Shown here piece by piece: positions 1 through 10,790 of a DNA stretch of 64,000 nucleotides. The first letter of the stretch is position 1; each line of letters starts with the position of its first letter. The stretch is from Stramonita haemastoma. Its lineage: Eukaryota; Mollusca; Gastropoda; Neogastropoda; Muricidae. The notes under the pieces were generated by a model. It searched no databases. It saw only the letters and a list, made by a program, of their open reading frames with translations, and was not told the origin of the DNA. The stretch spans positions 19,226,355-19,290,354 of the forward strand of contig CM060327.1 of the NCBI GenBank assembly GCA_030674155.1, written 5' to 3'. Made by a program: the position numbers and the translations under genes.

Positions 1-545
1 GCTGCTTTGTCTGTTCTTTCCTGGAGTCTGGCCGTCTCTGTGTGTGTCTATCCTTTGAACTTTTGTGTTGTGCTCATCTCTTTTTTCTTCTTCTTTTTTT
101 CACTTCTTCATTTGTGCTCTGTCTGTCTATCTATATTTTACTCTTTTTTTTTTTCCTTCTTTTTGTTGTTTTTTGGCTTCTAAGAAGGACTATTCAGTGC
201 ACACAGAGAGGTACACACACACAGAGACACACACACGCGCGCGAGCGCGCGCGCACAGAAGTTATATTCTTTCGTGAATCAACTAGTAGCCTACATCAAA
301 ATCACTACAAAATGGTCATTCAGATTGTAGCATGTAGTTTATTGAAGTACCCCGTGGTTATACCTAGGGTCTGTCAGTATAATGGCATCCCCACAATCTG
401 GAAATTATGTGCCAGGAATTCCCTCTTGTCTATCCATCTCTTTGTTTCTGCCTTGTTCCTTTTCTTCCTGTCACCTCCGTCTTGTCTATTTTCTGGCTTC
501 TTGGTCCATTTTCCTCTCCCCCCCCCCAAAAAAAAGTCTTAAAAG
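1..545. other. Pyrimidine-rich low-complexity DNA
   Basis: T- and TC-rich sequence with a short CA/GC tract at 212-258 and a C run followed by an A run near 521-537. Open frames here are all Ser/Phe/Leu-rich translations of this bias. No gene seen. Confidence 0.6.
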
Positions 546-764
546 ATATCAATGTTTTTCGGATGAGCTGGGTCTGACTTGCCAGGCGCTTAACCAACGG
601 CAGCGCAACGCATTTTTTCTCATATGACAGACAACAGCAGTTGGTGTCTGAATGTTCGAAGAAGAAGTTTATCGATATGAGGAGCTTTAGTACAGATGCT
701 TCAGTACCAAATGATGGACATAGACAGTTCTGCTCCTTTGTTTTTCCTAATCTTTTGTTTTGTT
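546..764. other. Unique sequence, nothing recognised
   Basis: Moderate complexity, no coding signal on either strand and no repeat partner elsewhere in the window. Confidence 0.5.
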
Positions 765-875
765 TTCGTTCCATGGCTAGCGCTTCGAGGTTCACCATGG
801 TGTGATTCTTACGTATGCAACCGTTTTGGCCCACCATTAAGGAAGCCTCATTCCAACTTCCAGGAGTTTGTGCAC
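765..875 (-). repeat. SINE-1 3' module (module A), solitary copy
   Basis: Reads GTTCCATGGCTAGCGCTTCG, then a TTCACCATGGTG block, then CGTATGCAACCGTTTTGGCC. The same order of blocks occurs at eight other places. On the minus strand it ends just before a T-rich (A-tail) stretch, as expected for a 5'-truncated retroposed copy. Confidence 0.75.
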
Positions 876-1735
876 GCGAGAAGTAGTTGCAGAGGAACCA
901 GCATCACAGCAGTAGGTATATAGCATATACATACAGCAGACTTAGCAGTATAGGCAACAGCAGTGAAAAACCAGTATAAACAGATGTACAGATACAGCAG
1001 TTTACACAGCAGTGCAGATGCAAATATATGCATAACAATATACACAGCACAGGTAAACCACAGCAACCTGAAACTGCATAACAAATAACCTTTCACTAAG
1101 TTTGGTAAGTAGTATAGACAGAATAGTTAAGACATTTTATACAATGGTTTATCGACATTACAGACACAGCAGTAAATATACGGCAGTAAGGAAACCCCTC
1201 CCCTCCCCAGGATTATAGACATATAGATTACAAATAGGAGTGAAGAAGATTATACATAATCATATAACATTACATCAGAAACAATATAAACACAGTAGAA
1301 TAGATACAACCGTATAAACGCCAGTAGATGCTCATTGGTATAGAATATTTAGAACAATAATTATAGACATAACCAATGTGAACAATAAACAACATTACAG
1401 ATATAGCAATATACAGAACAGTTACAGCAACATATCCATAATCTAAATTACAGTCGAATGGATATAAAAAAATAGACATCAGTAGAGAAAGAGTAGTATA
1501 AGTTTATACTTTTAACAATATAGACAAAATTAACATATAAAATAGTGGAATAACAATAGATACAACTAAAACTTTGGTAGAGATGCAGTAGTCTATAGAA
1601 TTGTGACAACAATAATAAACAGTGAAAATACAGTAGAATAGATACAACAACACAGACATAACACAGACAGTGGTTTGTAGAATAGTTGCAATAACACAGA
1701 CACATTAGAGACCCAGTCGCACAGACAGACACGGG
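876..1735. repeat. Degenerate ACAG/ATAGA-rich tandem-like array
   Basis: Built from variants of ACAGCAGTATA, CAGTAGAATAGATACAAC and ATAGAC words. The 19-mer starting ACAGTAGAATAG recurs exactly at 1292-1310 and 1630-1648. No fixed period can be read by eye; it looks like an old, decayed minisatellite. Confidence 0.55.
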
Positions 1736-1830
1736 AGGGGGGGGGGAGAGAGAGGGGGGGGGAGGGAAGGGAGGGAGAGAGAGAGCAGTAGCAGCAGTAG
1801 TAGTAGTAGTAGTAGTGGCAGTACAAACAA
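1733..1830. repeat. G-rich/GA tract and (AGT)n microsatellite
   Basis: A G-run and GAGAGA block is followed by about nine AGT triplets. Confidence 0.8.
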
Positions 1831-1957
1831 GGCAGTATATCGTATAGCGAGTCAGTGCGCTAGAGTTCCCTGGGGAACGGTATTTAGAGAGCGCTTAGGC
1901 CCCCCATCTACATAATGGGCACTGCTGCTTCTTTACCCTTGCTGCACCTTGCCGGGT

Positions 1958-2031
1958 TATGTATGTATGTATGTATGTATGTATGTATGTTTCTGATGTC
2001 TGTCTGTCTGTTGTCTGTCTGTCTGTCTGTC

Positions 2032-2072
<41 letters not shown>

Positions 2073-2092
2073 TGTATGTATGTATGTATGTA
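1958..2092. repeat. Compound microsatellite (GTAT)n-(GTCT)n-(GT)n-(GTAT)n
   Basis: Clean tetranucleotide and dinucleotide runs. The 73- and 125-residue frames across it are artefacts. Confidence 0.95.
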
Positions 2093-2879
2093 TAAATATA
2101 TTATGTGTGCAAGCATGTGAGATGGTGTGGTACAGACGAATGGACGGGCAGATGGGAGTTATGGTGGCATTTTCATATAGCCAAATATTGCAGGTAAAGT
2201 TACATACAGACCTACCAGTTCCTCAACCCTTCAGGTGTATTTGCCCATGCAGAAAATATACTAACATATTGAACGTTCAACTCGTGTCTTAAACACCCAT
2301 GTCTGGTGGTTTTGGAGGAAAAAAACCCAACGAAAAAGAAACAAAAGACAACAAAAAACCATACCCTACATGCGCCAGCACTGGAGAGAACCAGAGACGA
2401 AGCATCGTTGGTAACAAGATTAAGACAGTATCTTTCTTTGGGTACTGTAAGCCCACCCCAGAACAGCCTCCCTCACAGAAAAGAACAACAAAAGTAATCG
2501 GTTACGGGACTGGGGAATTCCCGGGCAGGTCAGGTAGACAGATTCTCCAGAAGGTTGTACAGTAAAATCATTATCTAACCTGGCAAAACAATATGCATGT
2601 TTATCTGTCAGAGTGACAGGACTCTCCTGTGTGTACATAAACATGCATGCATAAGCCTCCTGTGCTTCCATGGCAAGAAAAGATGTTGTAGCCTGCTCTG
2701 GTGTGGTCTGTACATATGTTTGTGTGTATGTTTGTGATGGATTCACGTCACGTGTGAATGTAATGATGGGTAGATGTTTCTGCAGTTTTCTTTGCATACT
2801 GGATGGGTGGAGAGATGATTAGTTGGATGGAAAGATGTCCAAGGGTAGAAAAAAGTTTATAAAAATAGTTTTGATGGTG
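2093..2879. other. Unique sequence with one 88-codon open frame
   Basis: An ATG frame at 2299-2565 (+) is Lys/Thr-rich and not recognised. It has no splice context or repeat partner. Most likely chance; the rest shows nothing. Confidence 0.4.
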
Positions 2880-3005
2880 ACGACATTTTGGCAGGGCTAT
2901 CCCAGCAAAGTACCGAAACTTGCAAACACCCATGATCTGATCGTGGCAGTTACGTGATTGAGTTACCATGAATTTCAACCAGTTACTCAAACAAAATTCA
3001 GCACA
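2880..3005. repeat. Dispersed repeat F, copy 1
   Basis: Shares GACGAC.TTTTGG.AGGGCT and a block CCYATGATCTGATNRTGGCA, then TGA..GAGT.ACCAT, with 4317-4440. Together the copies bracket the 36-bp minisatellite. Confidence 0.6.
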
Positions 3006-3129
3006 CAAGTGCACATGCTTCTTTTAAGATGGCAAGCCGGGCATGACGTAGCATGCGCGCAGAGTTACCAACCACTGTCTTTAGGTCAAAATAGAGAAAC
3101 TCTGGAACAGAACTTTTGAAGTATCTGTG

Positions 3130-3455
3130 GGCAAAATGGGCTTATCTCCTGAATCCATTCATGTTGAAAAATATGTTGCCAATAAATTCATTAAGGTTGA
3201 AGAAAAACCTTCGAAATTGTACTAAATATTTAAAATTCATTCATGTTGGAAAAGACCTCACCTTCTAAATCTATTCATGTTGGAATTTTAAAAAGTCTTA
3301 ACTTTTAAATTCATTCATTTGGAAAAAAAAATCTTACCTTCTAACTCCATTCACTTTGGAAAAAAATCCATACCTTCAAAATGTATTCATGTTGGTAAAG
3401 ATCTTATCTTCCGAATCCATTCATATTGGAAAAAGTCATCTAAATTCATCGTGTG
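3130..3455. repeat. 36-bp minisatellite, left part
   Basis: Imperfect units of about 36-40 bp built on ATTCATGTTGGAAAAGATC and TTACCTTCTAAATCC. About eight units run before a CT tract interrupts the array. Confidence 0.8.
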
Positions 3456-3462
3456 TTGAAGA

Positions 3463-3486
3463 AGCTTCTCTCTCTCTCCTCTCTCG

Positions 3487-3540
<54 letters not shown>

Positions 3541-3553
3541 GTCTCTCTCTCTG

Positions 3554-3600
<47 letters not shown>
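3463..3600. repeat. (TC)n microsatellite
   Basis: Interrupted TCTC run placed between the two halves of the 36-bp minisatellite. Confidence 0.95.
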
Positions 3601-3689
3601 TTTCCTGTTCCTACTGGGTGGGGTGCATAGTGCCTGGTCTTCTCCTGTGCTTGTAATTTTGCAGGCCTGCCTGCTGGCCACAGCCGGCT

Positions 3690-3980
3690 TTAGAGCAGTT
3701 CATTTCATTTTAAGGCTGCATGCTGGCTATGTTTGTGTTTCCGAAAACCCACCGAACCCTGAAATGAATAACAGAATCTTAACGTGCATGTTTGATTTTC
3801 TGTATGTATATACTGGAAGGGAATAAAGGCACTGGCAGGTCTGCTCTTGAAGTTGTCCTAGGACGTTATAAAATCTCCGCCTTTGATCCACCAGACCTTG
3901 CCGCCGAGATTCAAACCCATGACTTCATGAACCCATTGGATTGAAGTTAAACGGTCTTGACCACTCGGATACAATGTCCA
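3690..3980 (-). repeat. SINE-3 (tRNA-Leu/Ser-like head), minus orientation
   Basis: On the minus strand the head starts near GACATTGTATCCGAGTGGTC, an A-box-like stretch. A B-box-like GGGTTTGAATCTC follows about 50 bp on, then AGGTCTGGTGGATC and GGCAGGTCTGCT-type body. The other end carries CTTAACGTGCATGTTTGAT. The same body words are at 36060-36340. The minisatellite resumes right after the head, so this is an insertion. Confidence 0.75.
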
Positions 3981-3984
3981 TCAA

Positions 3985-4250
3985 TGTTCTTCTAAATCCA
4001 CTCATGTTGAAATAAAAGTCTTACCGTCTAAATTCATTCTTGTTGAGGAAGATTCAACTTCTAAGCTTACCTATGTTGGAAACAATGCCTTAACTTACAA
4101 AATTCATTCTCGTTGAAGATCTTACTTTATAATTGTATTCATGTTAGAAAAGATCTTACCTTCTATATTATGTTGAAAAGATTTTGCGTCCTAAATCTTT
4201 TCAAGTTGAAAAAAAGGACTACATCCTGAATCAATTCATAAGGACATAGT
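3985..4250. repeat. 36-bp minisatellite, right part
   Basis: Same CATGTTG..AAGTCTTACC..CTAAATTCATT unit as 3130-3455, continuing after the SINE-3 insertion and decaying towards 4250. Confidence 0.8.
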
Positions 4251-4316
4251 CAAAATGAGGTGTATGATTATGCTCCTTTGTATGCAAAAGTGAAAAGTTC
4301 ACAGACGAATTAAATT

Positions 4317-4440
4317 ATGACGACCATATTGGAAGGGTGGTATATCGCTTCCAAGCAAAATCCAAAAACCATTACAAAAATGCCTATGATCTGATAATGG
4401 CAGACTGATGAGTGACCATCAGATTCATAGTCCGGGAAGT
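4317..4440. repeat. Dispersed repeat F, copy 2
   Basis: Resembles 2880-3005 over about 110 bp, including CCTATGATCTGATAATGGCA. Same orientation as copy 1. Confidence 0.55.
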
Positions 4441-4522
4441 GAAGGTAAGAAAACATGCGGCCAGTTTAATGAAAGCACGGTCGATTCATTGATGGACACA
4501 TTATTTGTGTTATCCGAAGATT

Positions 4523-4593
4523 TTAACCTACCATACAACTGAAAGTATAGTTTAATGTGTGAGATGCCTATCCCGCACTCAATTGTAGGTTAA
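4523..4593. repeat. Small TTAA-bounded inverted repeat
   Basis: TTAACCTACCAT at the left faces ATTGTAGGTTAA at the right. This is a 12-bp inverted repeat with one mismatch around a ~47-bp loop. It could be a tiny deletion derivative of a TTAA-targeting element, or chance. Confidence 0.45.
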
Positions 4594-5420
4594 ATGAATC
4601 GTTTCCTAAAAATGCAGTAAAAGGTCAATCTTAAGTTACTTCTGATGAACTTTTTTTTTAGGTAAACCTGCTTTAACTGCATAGAGAATGAAGGGGGTAA
4701 TCCTATTCATCCACCCACTAATACCAGTATGTAGCTTGATATCGTAACCCTTCTACAAATCAAGAGTCGGTCCAGCAGGAATTCTTCCTCATTCTGAACA
4801 TTTTCTTTCATTTTGAAGTGAATTGCCCTCAAAAGACCGCCTATACCAACGCTATCGTAGTTCCTTGATGGTCGACCATTCGTTATCTCTCGGTGTTTCG
4901 CATGTCGTTGTCAGCTTAAGGGCTGCGCAAACGCCGTGGTAGAGGAAGGGCGTCATGGTGATTACATTTCTGTGGATCGGATAATTTGCTGTCGGCTCAC
5001 AGTAATTAGCTTCTTTAAACCCGATTTCGTCAAACAATGCAAGACAGCTGGAACAACGACAGTTGAACCACAGTAATCGATTTTCAAGAAACTGGCCTCT
5101 AGCTACGAGGATGGTCTCTAAATGGCAGGGTCTCCAGGCTTCTGACCCTTGAACAGAAGACAGTTTGCTTCATCAGAACACGTGATAATGTTTGTCCGTT
5201 AATTAAAACTGATCCCCAACTTTTGATCCAGAAATCTATCACCTCCACATACCAGAAACCAGGATGTCAAATCAGTAGAAGTACGTCAGTTTTCCCCACA
5301 CCATTAAAAAAAAAAAGACTGTTGTGACTGTATGGTGTTATGCTAGCTACGCCGCTTGCGTGTTATATCACATATGTGGTTACGTAAGACTATAGATTTT
5401 GTTTGTCAACTGCAGATGGA
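4594..5420. other. Unique sequence, nothing recognised
   Basis: Mixed-composition DNA. The frames are short and give no known protein. Confidence 0.5.
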
Positions 5421-5890
5421 ATCGGATGACTATCCTGTCTTGTGGTTAAAACACTGCGTTTTGGCGGCCCGAGTTCGAGCCACCACCAAGACACACCGTT
5501 CAAGAAGATTTTCCAATTGAAATTAACATTAGTACTTACTCCATTCCCCTGAAAGTCCTTCAGATGTGACTGTAAACTGAGGCCCCTTGTGCGAACAAAC
5601 GCAGAACATCTTGCACACACGTTTAAACAAGCTCTGCCTTTCGAAAGAGTAGACATTTGTGCGAGTAAAATGGAAAACCAAAAAACAAAAAGTCCATAAA
5701 CATATCTTAAAATTGCGTATGCACACTGGTATTGTGTTCAGATATCATCCCCGAATTCGGAATGGAGCTAACTTAATGGTAGGCAAAAACGGACGCATGT
5801 ACAAAAATCACACCATTGGAAAACCTCGGAGCTCTGGCCGTGGAACAGGGGAAAAACCCAACAACAGCAACACTAAAACCCCGGAAAATA
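5421..5890 (+). repeat. SINE-1, long form (head, body, module A)
   Basis: tRNA-like head at 5431-5485: A-box-like CTTGTGGTTAAAACACTGCG and B-box GAGTTCGAGCC at 5471-5481. The body follows with GACTGTAAACTGAGGCCCC, then GCAGAACATCTTGCACACACG. Module A follows at 5745-5860 (CCGAATTCGGAATGGAGC to GGAGCTCTGG) and ends in an A-rich stretch. It is the clearest full long-form copy. Confidence 0.85.
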
Positions 5891-6085
5891 CAGCCGTGCT
5901 TCAAACTTTGCTGATGCAGGTTATTTCCTTTATGGCAGTGCAATGGACTTTGCCCAGCCTTCTTGTGATGTGTGTATGTGCATATACATACCAGTCCACT
6001 ATGCATACCGACATGTAAACGTTCGATTGTGAGCGTGTATATAAGCGCTCGAGCGCCCTGAAGATTACATATAAATGTGAGCGCG

Positions 6086-6088
<3 letters not shown>

Positions 6089-6151
<63 letters not shown>
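6089..6151. repeat. (TG)n microsatellite
   Basis: About 31 uninterrupted TG units. Confidence 0.98.
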
Positions 6152-6153
<2 letters not shown>

Positions 6154-6212
6154 ATACACTCACGGGCGTACGTGTGTGCATTGTATGCATGTATGTGTGT
6201 ATGCTTTTGTTT

Positions 6213-6254
6213 GAGTGTGAGTGAGTGAGTGAGTGAGTGAGTGTGTGTGTGTGT

Positions 6255-6324
<70 letters not shown>
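6213..6324. repeat. (GAGT)n-(TG)n microsatellite
   Basis: Seven GAGT units lead into about 45 TG units with one TA interruption. Confidence 0.98.
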
Positions 6325-6325
<1 letters not shown>

Positions 6326-6570
6326 ACTAAATTATGCTTCACGTAGTTCACACAAATATTTTTAGTTTCGAAAAACTCTTTTCTTCAACAAATTAGAAGA
6401 ATCTGCTCAGTATTGTAAAAATCAATAACACTGTCGGAAATAACTTGTAAAAATGTTAAATATTTGAAATATTATGTAAACAAAAATGTGTTCTATGGTA
6501 TTGTGTTGAAATGTCTTGTTAAATCATGCATGTATATTGTTAAGTATTTTTTTTTCATGATATGTAAAAC
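6325..6570. other. AT-rich unique sequence
   Basis: Nothing recognised. Confidence 0.5.
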
Positions 6571-6625
6571 CTTCCGGTATAGGCAGCCTTCAGTCTCATA
6601 AGACTATGGAAACTATCTCTAAAGG
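6571..6625 (+). repeat. Dispersed repeat H, copy 1
   Basis: GGTATAGGCAGCCTTCAGTC, then TCATAAGACTATGGAAAC. The same element lies reversed at 63425-63500 (CCATAGTCTTCCGAGACTGA). I have seen this AGTCTC.AAGACTATGG motif as a common invertebrate repeat end; family not assigned. Confidence 0.6.
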
Positions 6626-6711
6626 GATGAGGGGAGATGAAGAATTTGAATTTGAATACAGTTGACAAAATGATCGGATGATCAAACCAAAACATCCACA
6701 CGGTGTATGCA

Positions 6712-6790
6712 TACACACACACATACACACGCGTGCGCGACACACACACAAGCATACAAACACAAGCTGTCACACACACAGACACATACA

Positions 6791-6830
<40 letters not shown>

Positions 6831-6892
6831 ACACAAGTATGCGCTCACACAGACAAGTACACATACACACACGCACACACACACACACAAGC
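6712..6892. repeat. (CA)n microsatellite, interrupted
   Basis: CA runs with TACA, GCGC and AAGC breaks. In the sense of the minus-strand gene these are UG repeats. Confidence 0.95.
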
Positions 6893-7055
6893 ATGTGCAC
6901 GCCTGAACAGGCATGCACACACAAACTTCTCACCCCTTCTCCCATCCCTATCCCCAAACACACAAATACACAACTTGTTAAGAAAAAATGCAGAGCAGAA
7001 CTGGGGTGAGGACTGGGCATATTTTTTTTGTAAGGATGTATGCATAAAAAATACT

Positions 7056-7075
7056 CCCCCCCCCCCCCCCCCCCC
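7056..7075. repeat. Poly(C), 20 bases
   Basis: Homopolymer followed by a purine run. Its length is unreliable in any assembly. Confidence 0.95.
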
Positions 7076-7099
7076 TCTCGAAAAAAAAGAAAAATGAAA

Positions 7100-7395
7100 T
7101 AAAAAGACAAAAACGAAAACAAATACAAAAAGCCTCAGCTACTGGAGCAAAACGAAACTTTTTCTGTTTTTTGTTGTTGTTGTTTTTTTTTTTAAGCTGT
7201 GGAGATAGGATATTGTGTAGTAGTGGTGGAGAAGAGTTCCACACTAAGAGCCCACGAAAGCTAAAATTTGTTTTAAACAGATCTAAACGTGGATAAGCAG
7301 GATAGAATTTCTGGCTTGATTTATCTGGGAATCTTGTAAACCAGGTGCTGATCTGGACGAGTGCGTTTTGTGTTAATGTTTTAAACTTATTCCTT
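7100..7395. other. Unique sequence, nothing recognised
   Basis: A 224-residue minus-strand frame crosses here, but its reading is dominated by flanking repeats and A/T runs. Confidence 0.45.
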
Positions 7396-7397
7396 TT

Positions 7398-7504
7398 ACT
7401 CTGTGTGTGTGCGTGCGTGCGTGCGTGCGTGCGCGCGCGCGCGTGTGTGTGTGTGTGTGTGTGTGTGACAGACAGACAGACAGACAGACAGACAGATAGA
7501 TAAT
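7398..7504. repeat. Compound (TG)n-(TGCG)n-(GC)n-(TG)n-(GACA)n
   Basis: Clean stepwise change of motif, followed by GATAGATA. Confidence 0.97.
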
Positions 7505-7659
7505 GAGGGTGGTGATCTGTATTGGCTAGGATAACATACAACAGAAACACAGACGGTGGCAGACAATGCGTTGGTGAAGATGATGAAGATGGTTTGCAAG
7601 GGTAACACACAAGTATTCTGTTTTTCTCTTTCAGCTCTTGTCTAGAATACACAACAATA

Positions 7660-7746
7660 ATGACAGAACAGAACAGAACAGAACGAACAACATTTTATTT
7701 TCAGAGGGTTAACAACAAAACCTTTTTCTCATCCAGCCCTCTGAGA
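7660..7746 (-). repeat. LINE/SINE-like 3' tail (family I) with (AACAG)n
   Basis: On the minus strand an AATAAAA-type end is followed by repeated CTGTT. The adjoining block TTTTATTTTCAGAGGGTTAA, then TTTTTCTCATCCAGCCCTCT, is shared with 61555-61615 and, more loosely, 45003-45060 and 47440-47500. Retroposon 3' ends with microsatellite tails look like this. Confidence 0.65.
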
Positions 7747-8290
7747 GACAAAGATACAGACAGACATACGAAAGAACAGAAGACAAGAGATCTACAGAGA
7801 AGACAGACACGGGCAGAAAATGACACAAAACAGATATATAGGCAGAAAAGACAGACGGACACAGACAGAAAAGACCGGCTAAAGACTGAACGACAGGAAT
7901 TTTTACTGGCACACGACCATAATGAAGCGTATGGGGAAGCACGTTAAAGGGCAGGGGCGGGTGTTGATTATTTCACGGTAATAACCAGACTCCTTCCCGA
8001 CTGTGTTTTGAAATGAGCTGGTAATTCTATTTCTCCATCGTTCCCTCCCACTCCTCCTCCTCCCTATCTTCCTACCTTTGTTGTTGCTTTTGTTAATGAT
8101 CTCCGTGGTCTGGTTGTAGTTCCAGTCTCATCATCGACGTCATCGTTGTCGTCATCATCATTATTATCATCATCATCATCTTTATCGTCGTTCTTTTCAA
8201 GTTGTCATTGTCGTCGTTAATGATGAATAGTTATCATCTGATTAAAATTTTCATCGACAGTGTCGTCATAACTATGATTTTACCTTTGTA
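7747..8290. other. Low-complexity (CAGA, TCA) and unique DNA
   Basis: 7760-7890 is GACA/GAAA-rich; 8120-8220 is a degenerate ATC/GTC triplet tract. No gene seen. Confidence 0.55.
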
Positions 8291-8295
8291 AAACA

Positions 8296-8412
8296 TATCC
8301 CCGAAGTCGGAATGTGGCTATCGTAATGGTAAGTAAAACCGGTTGCATTCGCAAAATATCACCATCGGTGAGCCTAGGAACTCTTTCCAAAGAACGAAAA
8401 AAAACAACAAAA
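8296..8412 (+). repeat. SINE-1 module A, solitary copy
   Basis: CCCCGAAGTCGGAATGTGGC, TAATGGTAAG, CGCAAAATATCACCATCGGT, then GAACGAAAAAAAAC. The body and head are missing and it ends in an A-rich tail, consistent with 5' truncation. Confidence 0.8.
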
Positions 8413-8649
8413 ACCCCCTCAACACCATGACAGCCAGACAAAGGTTTTATGGAAACTCTGCTCTACCTCAGATGATACAAAGCCCATTTTCTTAAGTCTA
8501 TATCCCACACATGGATACTGAATCTGTGACGTGTCTTGCTTGAATAGCTGACAAAACAGACTGTTCCAGACAAATCCCGTTGTGTTAAATTTGTTCTTTG
8601 TGGTGCATGCCAAACAGGTTGTAACAGCTTAATGGCTGTAAACTTTTAT

Positions 8650-8729
8650 TGCTCTGTCTGTCTCTCTCTATGTCTCTCTTATGTCTGTCTCTCTCTATCT
8701 CTCTGTCTGTCTGTCTGTCTGTCTGTCTC

Positions 8730-8822
<93 letters not shown>
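8650..8822. repeat. (TC)n/(TGTC)n microsatellite
   Basis: TGTC units give way to a TC run of about 40 units. Confidence 0.97.
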
Positions 8823-8824
<2 letters not shown>

Positions 8825-9150
8825 CCCTCCCCCTTCATTTTTCTTCCTCCTACTCTCTGTGTATGTCTCAGGCACGCTTTGAAAATTCAGGTAGGAACTG
8901 TGATATGAAGCAAAATATGCGCATGTGTGTACGTGCATTATGCTCGCATTTTATAGGCTTTCATGCATGAGCACATGCGAGCATGTAAGTGTATTGTACA
9001 AAGATGCAGTGAGAAGATCTTTGATCCTTGTAAAACGCCAAAGTCTTCATCTCATCTTCATGTACCTCTGTCTATGTGTCTATCCACTGGTACAGGATGA
9101 GGAATGAAAGGAGGCTTAAGCCAGGAGATCTTGGGCCTCATCAGGCAGCT
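8823..9150. other. Unique sequence flanking a minisatellite
   Basis: The last ~80 bp (GGATGAGGAATG, GGCTTAAGCCAGGAGATCTT) resemble 11660-11740, the left flank of the second minisatellite block. Confidence 0.5.
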
Positions 9151-9169
9151 TGGCCCTTATTTTTTTTGT

Positions 9170-10000
9170 CTGCCTGTGTGTCAGGGTGTGTGAGTGTGTT
9201 GTATGATGGAGTGAACAGTGTGTAAGTGTACTGTATAATGGAGTGAACAGTGTGTAAGTGTGCTGTATGATGGAGTGAACAGTGTGTCAGGGTGTGTGGA
9301 TGTGCTGTATGATGGAGTGAACAGTGTGTGAGTGTACTGTATGAGGGAGTGAACAGTGTGTAAGTGTGCTGTATGATGGAGTGAACAGAGTGTGTGAGTG
9401 TGCTGTATGATGGAGTGAACAGAGTGTAAGTGTGCTGTATGATGAAGTGAACAGAGTGTAAGTGTGCTGTATGATGGAGTGAACAGTGTGTCAGAGTGTA
9501 AGTGTGCTGTATGATGGAGTGAACAGTGTGTCAGAGTGTAAGTGTGCTGTATGATGGAGTGAACAGTGTGTCAGAGTGTAAGTGTGCTGTATGATGGAGT
9601 GAACAGTGTGTCAGAATGTAAGTGTGCTGTGGATAGGTGTGATGTGAGTGAACAGTGTGTGAGTGTGCTGTATAATGGGGTGAACAGTGTGTGAGTGTGC
9701 TGTATAATGGGGTGAACAGTGTGTGAGTGTGCTGTATGATGGAGTGAACAAGGTGTGTGATAGTGTAAGTGTGCTGTATGGAGTGAACAGTGTGTCAGAG
9801 TGCTGTATGATGGAGTGAACAATGTGTCAGAGTCTGTGAGTGAATGTGCTGTTTGATGGATCGTACAGCAAACAGTGTATCAGAGTGTGAGTGTGCTGTA
9901 TTATAGAGTGAACAGGGTGTCAGGGTGTGCGAGTGTGCTGTATGATGGAGTGAACAGTGTGTCAGAGTGTGTAAGTGTGCTGTATGATGGAGTGAACAGC
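9170..10000. repeat. 40-bp minisatellite, block 1
   Basis: Unit of exactly 40 bp in its best part (9481 to 9521 to 9561): GTGTCAGAGTGTAAGTGTGC, then TGTATGATGGAGTGAACAGT. About 20 units, with occasional 38- to 46-bp variants. The minus-strand frame it creates (HTLFTPSYSTL-like) is not a gene. Confidence 0.95.
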
Positions 10001-10110
10001 TTCCCCCAGTGGCTCAGCCCTCAGACCGGCTGTTGGTAATGGAGGGGCGGGGTCGCAGGTTGTCCACTCTCCTTCCCAAGATCGATGCACCCGTCTACCT
10101 CCTCTTTCTC
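10001..10110. repeat. Right flank shared by the two minisatellite blocks, copy 1
   Basis: CCCCAGTGGCTCAGCCCTCA, GGTAATGGAGGGGCGG and CCACTCTCCTTCCCAAGATC recur with small deletions at 12490-12580. A minisatellite alone would not share this. Confidence 0.85.
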
Positions 10111-10148
10111 TCTATCGTTTTCTACTCAGCCCTCTTCGCAAGTTTCGT

Positions 10149-10151
<3 letters not shown>

Positions 10152-10225
<74 letters not shown>
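10152..10225. repeat. (TG)n microsatellite
   Basis: About 37 units. Confidence 0.98.
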
Positions 10226-10226
<1 letters not shown>

Positions 10227-10402
10227 CATCTACGTTTCTTTCTTCCACACATTCAGACCATTTATCACTTTCTCAGTGTATTTTGTGAGCCTTACATGAA
10301 ACCATTAAAACTGGTAAAAAGAGAAGAAAAAAAACACTTACCAGAGCTAGGAATCATATTTGAAAAGATTTGGAAAAAAAGTATGTGTGTGCATGCACGC
10401 AG

Positions 10403-10404
<2 letters not shown>

Positions 10405-10459
<55 letters not shown>

Positions 10460-10492
10460 CGCGCGTGCGTGCGTGCGTGTGTGTGAGAGAGA
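10405..10492. repeat. (TG)n-(GC)n-(TGCG)n microsatellite
   Basis: Alternating purine-pyrimidine throughout, so Z-DNA-prone. Confidence 0.97.
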
Positions 10493-10514
10493 GAAATATT
10501 TTATTTTTTATTTA

Positions 10515-10722
10515 TAATTTTATATCGATGATAATGGAATAAGAACTCATGCTTTTTTACTTCCACTCCCCTTGTGTATGCAGCTTTGTAAATCTTGTTA
10601 TCTGTTCCCATTGGCACACAGTGGCCTACTCTTACGGAAAGCGGAACAGGATTTTACATGTGCACAATATGCTCTAAGTGCGTTCACATCCGGGCCTCGG
10701 TTTATAGTCTCATCCGAAGCAT
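10515..10722 (-). repeat. SINE-1, body and 3' tail, head missing
   Basis: Minus-strand copy. From the right: CCTCGGTTTATAGTCTCATC core, then GGCCTACTCTTACGGAAAGC, then the tail ATCGATGATAATGGAATAAG. No tRNA head remains. Confidence 0.8.
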
Positions 10723-10737
10723 GTGTGTGTGTGTGTG

Positions 10738-10790
10738 TGTATCTTCAGTTTAACGTCTATTCACATTTCGTGATTTTAGACAAACAAACA
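10738..10790 (+). repeat. Dispersed repeat E, copy 1
   Basis: CTTCAGTTTAACGTCTATTC, then ACATTTCGTGATTTTAGAC. The same stretch recurs at 30872-30915. Confidence 0.65.

Noticed and set aside
2299..2565. 88-codon ATG frame, Lys/Thr-rich
   Set aside because: No recognised domain, no splice signals fitting a gene, no homologous copy in the window, and a length reachable by chance.
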